DNA from: Anaerolineae bacterium | Lineage (GTDB): Bacteria; Pseudomonadota; Alphaproteobacteria; DSM-16000; Inquilinaceae | Reading direction: 5' to 3' | Length of the DNA stretch: 64,000 nt | NCBI GenBank assembly: GCA_028285185.1 | Contig: JANQQD010000255.1 | Coordinates: 20,570-84,569, forward strand | In this document: positions 9,619 through 17,753 of the stretch, in pieces | How positions within the stretch are numbered: the stretch's first letter is position 1 | Layout of the letters: the number at the start of each line of letters is the position of its first letter | Position numbers and translations under genes: made by a program | The notes under the pieces: model-generated | What the model saw: only the letters and a program-made list of their open reading frames with translations | The model's database searches: none | Told to the model about the DNA's origin: nothing

Positions 9619-10698
9619 TCAGGCGTCCGCCAGGATCGGCCCCCTTATCCCCTCAAAGTGCATCCGTAAGGCTGGCCGCTCGGTCGTGCGCCGCGGGTCT
9701 ATCTGGGAGAGGGCTTGCCGCATCTCGTGAATTTCGCCCGACCAGGCATCGGGCACCTGGATCGAACCGTAGTATCGCAGACAATGGGTCAGATGCGACG
9801 AGAACGCAAAGTCGTATCGGTTAGCAACATGGCCGAGAATGGCCGCCGCGCTGCCGCCCTCGGCCAGAGCGTTGAGCGCGCCGACCGCGAGACACACAGA
9901 CCGGAGCCCTTGGCCCGTGCCATCGCCCGAGATCGGATCGAAGCTCACTGCCCGATCGCCGGCCGGAAGCGCTGCCGCGCTTGCCGGAGGCGGCCCAAGG
10001 CGCGGCGCGATGGCGGTGTGATGCGGCGGCTCGGTTTCCAGCGATCCAAGCAATGGCGCGAGATGTGCAGACAGCGTACCGCCTGGCGCGTGCCGAAGCC
10101 GCTTGGCCAAGCGGGAAAGATCGAGGCGCGCCTCCGGGGTCGCAAGCTGAACCGTCATACGGTCGCAGCTTGTGGGCAAAAGGAACATCCAGAACCCGTC
10201 GCCCGCAAGCGTTTCGCTCTGGTGTGACAGCCGCGGTTCAAGCGGCAGCGCTGGCCAGACCGCCATAGTGCGCTTTCCGGCCGTGATCTGACAGGCCTCG
10301 GGCAAAGCGGGACCGCGGGCATCGATCAGGTAGGTACCCGTGTCGCTGGGCACGTCTGCAATGATCTCGACCCCGCTGAGGCATGTCTCGAGCCCAGCGG
10401 CGAGCTCGGCAGCGTCGAGGCTGAGAGCCGCGATCTCAATAACATCGGCCGCGGGACCCGACCACGCGACACGGCGCTGGGACAGCCTATGCGTCGGGAC
10501 GAATTCTTGCACCGGCTTGCCCCAAATGTCAGCGAACATCGCCTCGGTCTCAGCCGGCAAGGCAATGGCGCGGCTTTGCCTTGCGCAGGATGCCACCAAC
10601 CGCACTGACCAGCCGCCATCGGCTAACAGCTTGGCGGCGGTTAGCCCGGCCGGGCCCGCGCCCAGCACGGTGATATCGCGAGGGCGGCTCTGGCTCAA
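9619..10698 (-). CDS. LodB-like FAD-dependent oxidoreductase
   Basis: The 359-residue protein opens with a dinucleotide-binding fold, VLGAGPAGLTAAKLL at about residues 11-25, and a later FAD motif GDRAVSFDPISGDG, the arrangement of group A flavoprotein monooxygenases and of LodB/GoxB. LodB flavoproteins are needed to form the cysteine tryptophylquinone (CTQ) cofactor of their LodA partner. The start overlaps the stop of the 10695-12767 gene by 4 bp (ATGA), so it is translationally coupled as the last gene of the split quinoprotein operon. A role in cofactor maturation of that protein is the natural inference; a catalytic role on a small substrate is the alternative. Confidence 0.75.
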   Translation of the reverse strand: MSQSRPRDITVLGAGPAGLTAAKLLADGGWSVRLVASCARQSRAIALPAETEAMFADIWGKPVQEFVPTHRLSQRRVAWSGPAADVIEIAALSLDAAELAAGLETCLSGVEIIADVPSDTGTYLIDARGPALPEACQITAGKRTMAVWPALPLEPRLSHQSETLAGDGFWMFLLPTSCDRMTVQLATPEARLDLSRLAKRLRHAPGGTLSAHLAPLLGSLETEPPHHTAIAPRLGPPPASAAALPAGDRAVSFDPISGDGTGQGLRSVCLAVGALNALAEGGSAAAILGHVANRYDFAFSSHLTHCLRYYGSIQVPDAWSGEIHEMRQALSQIDPRRTTERPALRMHFEGIRGPILADA

Positions 10699-12767
10699 AC
10701 GCCGCCGCCCATAACCTCGAGAAACGCCCGGCGGATGCTCGCCAGAGCGTCGCTTGAGCGCTCGGCCCGCGCGCGCAGCTCGGCATTGCCCGAAGCTAGC
10801 GCCTCGGTATTAAGCGTATCGAGCGGCTGGGTTGCGTTGGCCATTACTGCGGCCAGTCCGCCAGCCGCTGCGTCAGGCGCCGGCGCCCGGGCCACCTCAA
10901 TACCTGGGCCTGTCGCGGGGCTTGGCCCGGCGGTGAAAATCCCCAGATTCACATCGCCCGCCAAGGTCGGCGGGGTGAAGAGCGGCGCGCCGCCGGCCGC
11001 GATGAGCGCGCGGATCTCGATATCCATGCTGTCGACCATTGCGATCCGGGTTGCTTCCAGAAGCCGCCCATGCTCGCTATCTCCGCGCCCGAAAACCACG
11101 AGAAGCAGGTTCAGGATCACCTCATAACTGCGGTCGACGCGCAGCTCGAACGCTTTGCCGGCGCTTGTCACGGCAAGCGGCGCAGGGTTTGATGCGGTTC
11201 GCAGATAGCTTTCATCGGGCGGCTCAGGCAACAGCTGGCGGACACGCTGGAAACGGTGGAAATGGTCGTAACCTTCATCAATGATCAACTTGATCAGATG
11301 CAGCACGCGGTCTTTGATCGCATCGCTGATCTCGCCGCTTTTCTCGATGCTAAGGTAAAGCCGCGTATACATCCCGTCGACAGTGTCCGAGGCCACATCC
11401 GGGTCCACATCCTTGCTGCTGCGTTCGACAGTGATGAACCAATCGATCTGGTCGCGGGTCGCGGCGGTAAGCGCGAATGTATGAGGCAGGAAGCGGTTAT
11501 TGCCGTCTTTGTCTTGGGTCTTGGCCGCTCGTGCCATCACCGGTGTCTCACCTAAAAGCACAAGGATTTCGTTCACCCAGCGGAAGTGGCGCATCTCGTC
11601 GATTGCGACGCCGAGGATAGTGCTGGCGGCTTCGTAAAGGCGAATCGCGGCGGTCTCATCCTGCGGCGGCGGCGTGGCGGGCGCGTTGATCGAGTAATAG
11701 GCGTAGAGATATTCGACCATCAGCGCGTGCTCGATCCCGGCAAGATAGGTCAACCGGTCGATGATGGTCGGGCGGTCGGGGAAAAGCTCGCTGTCGGGAA
11801 GGGTTTCCGGGCTACGCTTGGTGAACCGGTCGGTTTCACGGTCGTCGATCACGACGGGCAGGATTTCCCAGCCGTTGATCAGCTCCGCATGGTTCATCTG
11901 GCGCGGCACCCGCTCGGAAGGCGGCTCGGACGTGGTCGCGGGATGTCCGCCTCGCCAAAGCCCCTGCCGGACCACGGGCGGATGGGTCGGCGGCTCGGGC
12001 GCAATCTCGCCGCTGCGCACCCGCTGGAAATTGTAGATCTGCGGGCCCTCGGGGTCGACGGCGACCATATCGGGCTTGTTCGAGGCCCAGTACCAGCAGC
12101 CGCAATCGGTGAAATCGTATTGCCAGGGCGAACACAGCGAACGCGTCAGATCACCGGGCTCATACATGTCGGGATCGATTACGCCATCTATCAAATAGGC
12201 GCTGCGGGTGCCGAAAATCACCGAAATCGCCGCCTGGCCCGGTACCGGGATCGAGCTGCTTTGCCCGGTGTTCAGTGCCGCAATGATTGCGCTCTGCTGC
12301 GCCATCGGGATCGGGGTGATATCGGGTCCAAGGACGATAGCGACGGGTCCCGGCTCGAACTCGCGGATGATCTGCCAAATGGCGCTGCCGGGAGGATTTT
12401 CGGCGCTGGCCGACATACGTATGGTCCACTGCAGCGTCGGACCGGCGTTTTCGGGCGCCTCGAGATCGGGAATGATACCACCCACCGCCAGCACCCGCAG
12501 CCCTGCGGTGAAATCCGCCTCGGCGATCGGAAAGCCGCGCGTAGGGTCATAGTCGCGCAACCAGCCGCCGGTGCCGGCATGCAGCTCGATCAAAAGCCCG
12601 TCGATAAATCGTTTTTCCAGGTTCCGGTGATCGAATTCGAGGCCGGGAAAGGTGTTTTCGACCGTCGCGTCGGGCCGGGTGGTCACCGGATTGCCACGCA
12701 CCGCCACATAGGAATGCGCGGTCTGGTTCAACGGCATGATTTTTTGCGATTTGAGCGCGTCAGACAT
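10695..12767 (-). CDS. Fusion: LodA C-terminal-like domain plus ferritin-like (VioB-type) domain
   Basis: The ATG at 12767 has a ribosome site (AAGGGAAAG) and overlaps the preceding radical SAM gene by 8 bp; a longer frame to 13097 is antisense noise. The protein has 690 residues. Residues 36-55 and 203-235 match the C-terminal third of the full LodA-like protein at 17754: PGDLTRSLCSPWQYDFTDC against PGSLTRWLGVPWQTDEASC, then YWASNKPDMV against FWGARVPNQVL. Residues 292-307 (NHAELINGWEILPVVI) match the LodA end. From about 333 a ferritin-like four-helix domain follows, with GIEHALMVEYLY and the ExxH motif DEMRH (E391, H394). Candidate cofactor residues are C222, C224, W225 and W227. Confidence 0.72.
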   Translation of the reverse strand: MSDALKSQKIMPLNQTAHSYVAVRGNPVTTRPDATVENTFPGLEFDHRNLEKRFIDGLLIELHAGTGGWLRDYDPTRGFPIAEADFTAGLRVLAVGGIIPDLEAPENAGPTLQWTIRMSASAENPPGSAIWQIIREFEPGPVAIVLGPDITPIPMAQQSAIIAALNTGQSSSIPVPGQAAISVIFGTRSAYLIDGVIDPDMYEPGDLTRSLCSPWQYDFTDCGCWYWASNKPDMVAVDPEGPQIYNFQRVRSGEIAPEPPTHPPVVRQGLWRGGHPATTSEPPSERVPRQMNHAELINGWEILPVVIDDRETDRFTKRSPETLPDSELFPDRPTIIDRLTYLAGIEHALMVEYLYAYYSINAPATPPPQDETAAIRLYEAASTILGVAIDEMRHFRWVNEILVLLGETPVMARAAKTQDKDGNNRFLPHTFALTAATRDQIDWFITVERSSKDVDPDVASDTVDGMYTRLYLSIEKSGEISDAIKDRVLHLIKLIIDEGYDHFHRFQRVRQLLPEPPDESYLRTASNPAPLAVTSAGKAFELRVDRSYEVILNLLLVVFGRGDSEHGRLLEATRIAMVDSMDIEIRALIAAGGAPLFTPPTLAGDVNLGIFTAGPSPATGPGIEVARAPAPDAAAGGLAAVMANATQPLDTLNTEALASGNAELRARAERSSDALASIRRAFLEVMGGGV

Positions 12768-14097
12768 CGGGCTTTCCCTTTGAATTGGAGGGGCGTCGGG
12801 TAAAGAAATCGGGTCGGGCATGTTGCAACTCGGCATAGGCCGAGAGACAGAAGTCGAGCCAGCCACGGATGTAGTCGCAGCCGATCCGGCCACGATTTTT
12901 GACTTCGTGATAGCAGCCTCCGCCGCAGAGATAGCGCGCCCAGCAGCTCTTGCAGGGCTCTTGCCGGTCGACATGGGCGGCAGCGAGATGTGCGGTGCGG
13001 CGGCCATAGTCGGCGCCGTTTGCAAGATCGCCAAAGGCGAAATCCGGGTCGTCAACCAGCCGATGACAGCCATAAAGCGCGCCCTCCGCGCTGACACTCA
13101 GATAGCCCGCGCCGGCCCCGCAGGGATAAGGCATATGCGCGCCGCGATGGATTTGCTGCATTGCGGTTTGAAAATTGGAGAACGGCAGGACGACACCTTT
13201 CAACGCAGCCGCTTTGGCGCGGCGGCCGCAAACGATCATCTCGTCGAGGAAGCGGGCGAGTTCGTCCGGGCAATAGGCCGGCGCCCCGGGCGGTGCAGCA
13301 ATGACCGGGCCAAAGCCCACCTCGTCGAGATCGAGGCTCAGGAGGTGATCAAGCATCTCGGGCAAGGCGCCAGTAAAGGGTGTCACCGTTGCGCGCGCCG
13401 ACAGATGCAGGGGCCGGGTGGCCGCGAGCCGCGCAAGCCCCGTGATGGCGGCGTCATAGGCGCTGCCCCGCCCGTTCCGCCGCCGCCGCTGGCCGTCATT
13501 GCTGGCGCGCGTTCCGTCGAGCGAGACAGCCACCGCGAAAGGATAGTTGGCAAGCAGCGCTGCATCCTCATCTCCGATCAGCGTCGCATTGGTGGTGATG
13601 GAGAAGCGCACCCGATGCCCGGCCCGGTCGGCGGCACGCGCCGCATAGCGGGTGGCGGCGTGGACGAGGCGCTGGTTGATGAAAGGCTCGCCACCCATGA
13701 ACCCCACTAGCAGATCGCTCTCAGGCGGCGCATCGGCGATTAGCCGGTCGATCGCGTCCTCAGCCACACGTTCAGGCATGAGCCGAGCCGCACCGCCGAA
13801 GCGGCCTTCATCGGCATAGCAGTAGCTACAGGACAGATTGCAGGCCTGCGCCACGTTGAGCGAAAGCGATTTAACCGGCGGCGGCGCGGCCGCTTCGGAG
13901 CCGATGTAGCGCCGGGTCCCGCCGATCAGACCGGCTAGCGCTTCGGGAACTCGGCCTGCATCGATGTCAGTAGCGACGGCCTGTGCGGTGTCACGGTCGA
14001 GATCGAAGATGCGGCTGCCGTCAGCGAGATAGAGGTGGTCGCCGCGACCGCTGGAAAACACCCGCGCCTCGGCTTGAATGTCGAACCGGGCGTTCAT
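12760..14097 (-). CDS. Radical SAM/SPASM peptide-modifying enzyme
   Basis: The 445-residue protein carries the CxxxCxxC cluster CNLSCSYC at residues 86-93 that binds the SAM-cleaving 4Fe-4S centre, the GGEP motif near 135, and a C-terminal SPASM domain with cysteines at 326, 344, 382, 385, 391, 395, 407 and 417 for auxiliary clusters. Enzymes of this layout install crosslinks in peptides or proteins; QhpD, which makes thioether bonds in quinohemoprotein amine dehydrogenase, is the closest functional parallel. It overlaps both neighbours (4 bp and 8 bp) and sits between the two halves of the split LodA-like protein, so one of these is its probable substrate. Confidence 0.88.
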   Translation of the reverse strand: MNARFDIQAEARVFSSGRGDHLYLADGSRIFDLDRDTAQAVATDIDAGRVPEALAGLIGGTRRYIGSEAAAPPPVKSLSLNVAQACNLSCSYCYADEGRFGGAARLMPERVAEDAIDRLIADAPPESDLLVGFMGGEPFINQRLVHAATRYAARAADRAGHRVRFSITTNATLIGDEDAALLANYPFAVAVSLDGTRASNDGQRRRRNGRGSAYDAAITGLARLAATRPLHLSARATVTPFTGALPEMLDHLLSLDLDEVGFGPVIAAPPGAPAYCPDELARFLDEMIVCGRRAKAAALKGVVLPFSNFQTAMQQIHRGAHMPYPCGAGAGYLSVSAEGALYGCHRLVDDPDFAFGDLANGADYGRRTAHLAAAHVDRQEPCKSCWARYLCGGGCYHEVKNRGRIGCDYIRGWLDFCLSAYAELQHARPDFFTRRPSNSKGKPDV

Positions 14098-15581
14098 CCG
14101 ATGTGGCCGCTTGTGCGCAATCCTTCGACCCAGCGCTGCAGCATTTCGTATTGCCGGCGCGTGATGTTCATGGCCCGCCCGTGCGAGCCGCGCATCAGCG
14201 GCGGCATGCGGCGGTCGAAGCGCTGAAACTCATCGAGCGGCTTGCGGATCCAGGTGTCGATCAGCTGAGGATCCTCGCGCAGCCGGTCGCGCAGATATTC
14301 CAGCGCAGTGTAGCGGCGATGCTTGCGGCGGCCGCGGTACGAGACCGGAAGGGCATCGGATCGGTGGGCGGTGGGGGCGATCTCGTCGCGGGTTGCCCAA
14401 ATCGTGTTGAGCGCCAACTCGTCGCGGTCCCCGGTCGCGCGCGGCAGGCGAACCTCTTCGTCTTGCGTTGCCGGATGCAACCGATCCAACTCGGTGTCCT
14501 TGTTCATCAGATCCGAGGTTTCGAGCGCCCGTTCGAACAGATCGCGCACCAGATCTTCCAACTCGTCGAGATCGGCCTCTCGGATGCCAGCCCGGTCGAC
14601 CCGGTCGGCGAGCCCATCCTGCAGAGATGTCAGATGCCGTCGGTCGGGCGCGAAATCGGGCGGCCCTACGGCGACGCGGGCAACAGCCGTAAGGCCGCCG
14701 ACGCTGCACTCGATGATCCCGTCGGTGACATCGTCGACGAGGCCGAGACTGACATTCGTACTTCTCAAATCGCCGAAGAACGCGTGGATGCCACCGGGGG
14801 TCTTTCGCGTGTCTCCCGGGATGAAGGGTGGGCCGACTCGTTGCCCTAGCACGTAGTTTGGCCAAGCGGCCCGGGGATTGAGAATCAGCCGGCCCGGCAA
14901 ATCGAACCCAGCCCATTCGCCGGGTCTGGGCTCTGCCGCGATGCGCTGCAAGAGATCGGTCGGCCCATAGACCAGACCTTTCGGCGGATAGAATCGGAGC
15001 CGGATTTCGGGCAATTCGTCGTTCGGCTGCGCTACCTGCACCTCGCCGACCGGGATCGACTCACCATGCGGCAGAAGGCGGGAGGATTCGTCACCCTCGG
15101 TTGCGGTCAAGGCAAGCCGGACGCGGGTTGTGGTGCCGGCCGGTATTTGCTCTTCACACGTAAGCCGGTCTCCATCGCTCAGCGTGAATTCATAGGCTTT
15201 GAGATTGGCCAGCCGGATCTGCCAGCGGACCTGGGACAGGTCGAGGCCCGAGTCTTCGAGCACGAGTTTCGTGATCGGCCCGCTGCTGGTCGTGCCGTTG
15301 ATGGTCCAGCGGCCATGCAGTTCGAAATAGGGGCAGACGGGGCGGAAATGCCAGGTTCCGTTGCCGTCCTCTTCCTTGAAGATCACCTCATCCGCAGGTT
15401 CCACAATACTGGGATTGCCGTTCGCGTCCAGCTCCACCGACGGGGCGGCGCGCAAGGTAGTCTTACCGGTGCCACCAGGGCCATCATCGGTGGGGCCCCA
15501 GGTGAAGTTCGGGCATGGAGTTTCGCTGGAGCCCAGTCGGGCTATGGCAATCGGCGGCGTCAGCCAGATGGCGTCAATCAC
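14094..15581 (-). CDS. LodA N-terminal-like subunit (split quinoprotein)
   Basis: I choose the GTG at 15581, which has a strong GGGGGGAG ribosome site and lines up with LodA N termini; an ATG at 15635 is possible. The 495-residue protein parallels residues 10-372 of the full LodA-like protein at 17754: LTPPIAIARLGSSE against IHPAIGVARVGNAR, QIRLANLKAYEF against RVEVANLKAGWYQF, then a VSLGLVDDVTDGIIECSV region against NNDGWHDDICDGPVRARV, and finally MPPLMRG with RRQYEMLQRWVEGL against LPPIYGD with GLQYEHLQNWADG. It ends where the other protein continues into its cofactor region, and that missing part appears in the 10695-12767 protein. First gene of the four-gene leftward operon. Confidence 0.7.
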   Translation of the reverse strand: MIDAIWLTPPIAIARLGSSETPCPNFTWGPTDDGPGGTGKTTLRAAPSVELDANGNPSIVEPADEVIFKEEDGNGTWHFRPVCPYFELHGRWTINGTTSSGPITKLVLEDSGLDLSQVRWQIRLANLKAYEFTLSDGDRLTCEEQIPAGTTTRVRLALTATEGDESSRLLPHGESIPVGEVQVAQPNDELPEIRLRFYPPKGLVYGPTDLLQRIAAEPRPGEWAGFDLPGRLILNPRAAWPNYVLGQRVGPPFIPGDTRKTPGGIHAFFGDLRSTNVSLGLVDDVTDGIIECSVGGLTAVARVAVGPPDFAPDRRHLTSLQDGLADRVDRAGIREADLDELEDLVRDLFERALETSDLMNKDTELDRLHPATQDEEVRLPRATGDRDELALNTIWATRDEIAPTAHRSDALPVSYRGRRKHRRYTALEYLRDRLREDPQLIDTWIRKPLDEFQRFDRRMPPLMRGSHGRAMNITRRQYEMLQRWVEGLRTSGHIG

Positions 15582-15857
15582 TTGTTTTCTCCCCCCAAAC
15601 AATGACTGCAACCAATACGTCGGGAAATGCGCCACAGCATATCGGTTTCGAAAGCCGAATTTCCTCTTTCACGGTCTTTGCTGACAAACCCGTCGACACA
15701 TAACAGCCTTCCCGCTACGATTGTGCTCAATATAGCACAAACAACCAACAACGGCGAGGTGAAGACGCCCCCCCCTGCACTTAATGGACGGCGTGCATAG
15801 TCAGCGGCGCCATTGGCGTGCTTTGTTGGTTTGGTTGCATGATGGAAAGGGTCGCAT
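15582..15857. promoter_or_regulatory. Divergent promoter region of the two quinoprotein operons
   Basis: This 276-bp gap separates the leftward operon (first codon at 15581) from the rightward one (first codon at 15858). It is the only sizeable non-coding gap in the cluster core and is more AT-rich near 15700-15770, so promoters for both directions should lie here. I cannot name -35/-10 boxes or an operator with confidence. Shared control of the two operons is an inference from the layout. Confidence 0.5.
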
Positions 15858-17114
15858 TTGGACTTCAACGGACTGACGCCAGCACCCCGCAGAAGACGGG
15901 TCTTTTCGGCAAGCTCGGGCGGGTCGGTTTCCATTCTTGATATCGAAGTGACGCAGGCGATCCAGAACCTGCGCCATGAAGTGCGACTGATCGCGGGCAA
16001 GAAAACCGTCGTTCGCGTCTATCTGAAGCCGAACGCCCTGCCGCGTAATATGCGGGTGCGCGGCGAGATTCTAATATCGCGCGGGACCACGGCACCGGCG
16101 CGCTTTGTGATGTCTAAAAACACGATTACGCTAAAAGGGTCCGGCAATCCGTCGCTCGGAACGCAGCGCCGGAACGCGGAGTTGAGCCTCAATTTCGAGT
16201 TGCCGGGTAGAGGCGTAGGGCCGCTTCTCATTCAGCTCAACCGGGTCATGCCGGCGACCCGCGGCGACGATATCCCGATCAGCAATCCCGGCCAGACGCG
16301 ACAGGTGGAATTCGTTTCGGCTCCGCCTTTGCGCATCCGCGTCCTGGGCCTGCGCTATGTCGATGACCGGCAGACACCGGCGCAGACGTTTGCGCCGGAT
16401 GCACTCCATTTCGACTTTCTGAAGTCCTACCTGACGCGGACCTATCCCGTCCCGCGGCTCGAATGGTCGCAGATCGTGGTAAATGCCGGCCCTAATATCA
16501 ATCCGCCGTTTCACAGCCCAGATTTCCCGCGTATCGACCCGATTTGGTCGGCGGTTGCGGGCCGAGTGATCGCGCGGCTGCAGCTTCTGCGCCAGGCGGA
16601 TGTGAATAGCGGTCGCGACCCGCGGACGCATTACTATGGGCTCGTCGCTGATGACAGCGGGTTCTTTCGCGGGCGCGCGTCGCGGGTAGCGACCCTCGCC
16701 GACCCTTCGGTGGTTGCCTTCGGCCCAACTGGCAATCCTTCGAATTATGCGAACTTTGCCTGGGACGAGGATTCCTCGTTCGGCGACTGGTACGGCGCGC
16801 ATGAGCTGGCGCATACGCTGGGCTGCCGGCATCCGGGATGCCAGAAGACGCCGACGAGCCAGCCGAGCCAGGGCCGCGACCCCCAATCGACCTATCCTTA
16901 CGTGTTGGGGCGGCTTTCGGATGCGGCAGAGGATTGCATTGGCTTCGATACAGGTGACCCCGATCTGGGCATGCCTATGCGGGCTTATCCCCACGCGACC
17001 TCCAGCGATTTTATGACGTATTGCGATGACCAATGGGTGTCCCGGCACACCTATGACGAGCTGTTCGACCGGCTCGTTGAAGAGGATGAGAACTTTGCGC
17101 CGGAGAACATCTGA
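15858..17114 (+). CDS. Zinc metalloprotease of the metzincin type
   Basis: The start appears to be TTG at 15858 with GGAAAGG seven bases upstream. The 418-residue protein contains HELAHTLGCRH (H315, E316, H319, H325), the HExxHxxGxxH zinc site of metzincins, and a Met-turn candidate DFMTYC about 65 residues later. The N-terminal part (to about residue 160) is beta-rich, with VTQAIQNLRHEVRLIAGKKTVVRVYL, a style seen in bacterial peptidase prodomains or adhesion modules. No signal peptide is evident. As the first gene of the rightward operon it may process one of the quinoproteins or act on neighbours' targets; no substrate can be inferred. Confidence 0.7.
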   Translation: MDFNGLTPAPRRRRVFSASSGGSVSILDIEVTQAIQNLRHEVRLIAGKKTVVRVYLKPNALPRNMRVRGEILISRGTTAPARFVMSKNTITLKGSGNPSLGTQRRNAELSLNFELPGRGVGPLLIQLNRVMPATRGDDIPISNPGQTRQVEFVSAPPLRIRVLGLRYVDDRQTPAQTFAPDALHFDFLKSYLTRTYPVPRLEWSQIVVNAGPNINPPFHSPDFPRIDPIWSAVAGRVIARLQLLRQADVNSGRDPRTHYYGLVADDSGFFRGRASRVATLADPSVVAFGPTGNPSNYANFAWDEDSSFGDWYGAHELAHTLGCRHPGCQKTPTSQPSQGRDPQSTYPYVLGRLSDAAEDCIGFDTGDPDLGMPMRAYPHATSSDFMTYCDDQWVSRHTYDELFDRLVEEDENFAPENI

Positions 17115-17132
17115 TTAGACGCGGGATCTCGG

Positions 17133-17726
17133 ATGAGCAATTGGATTCAAGTGGTTGGCGTCTTCGACTCACAAGCCAACACGGGTGAGATCCTGGGCGT
17201 ACAACCGGCGCTCGCGCCCAAATCGGCCACCGGAGAGGCAAGCGAGATAACGCTGACCGCGTTGAGCGGCGCCGGCGAAGTGCTGGCCGAAGTGCCGGTA
17301 ACGCCTGACTATGGCAGCTGCGACGACAATGCGGAGGTGGGCACGTTTCAGATCTATATCGATCTGCCCTCCGCCACGCGCGCCCTGAGCCTGCAGCATC
17401 AAGGCGTGCATCTTGCGCAATTCGTGCCGGACGATCCCGCCGCCTCGGCAGCAGGCGAAAGCTTCGGTCTGTCACCGCAGGCCGACCACCGGGTGCGGCT
17501 TGAGGGAACATCCGGTAGCCCCTCGAATGCAACCTATATCCTGCAGGCGCGACCCAAAGGCACGACAATCTGGGAAACGCTCGATATCGGGCTCGACAGG
17601 CCCGAGACCGCGACGGTCGATCTGAGGCAGTTTCCCGATGCCGAAGTTGTGGAAGTGCGAATTCTAAAATCATCGGGTTTCGAGACAGTCGAGCTCGACC
17701 GACAAACCTTCGATTTCAACGAGTAA
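17133..17726 (+). CDS. Uncharacterised beta-rich protein
   Basis: The 197-residue protein has no signal peptide or membrane segment and no domain that I recognise. It alternates hydrophobic and polar residues through its length (ITLTALSGAGEVLAEVPV, VEVRILKSSGFETVELD), as in a beta-sandwich protein. It lies 18 bp after the metalloprotease gene and 27 bp before the LodA-like gene, so it is part of the rightward operon. Similarly placed proteins could be accessory subunits or substrates of the protease. The start at 17133 is an ATG with a weak upstream ribosome site. Confidence 0.5.
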   Translation: MSNWIQVVGVFDSQANTGEILGVQPALAPKSATGEASEITLTALSGAGEVLAEVPVTPDYGSCDDNAEVGTFQIYIDLPSATRALSLQHQGVHLAQFVPDDPAASAAGESFGLSPQADHRVRLEGTSGSPSNATYILQARPKGTTIWETLDIGLDRPETATVDLRQFPDAEVVEVRILKSSGFETVELDRQTFDFNE

Positions 17727-17753
17727 TTTCCAGATCATCGAAATGGAGATGTC

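Noticed and set aside
11586..12803. A 405-codon plus-strand frame opposite the split quinoprotein gene
   Set aside because: It lies wholly antisense to a gene with strong homology, and its peptide is Arg/Gly/His-rich without domains.
12768..13097. N-terminal extension of the split subunit to 13097
   Set aside because: The extension is antisense-phase peptide from the radical SAM gene and lacks a ribosome site, while the ATG at 12767 has one.
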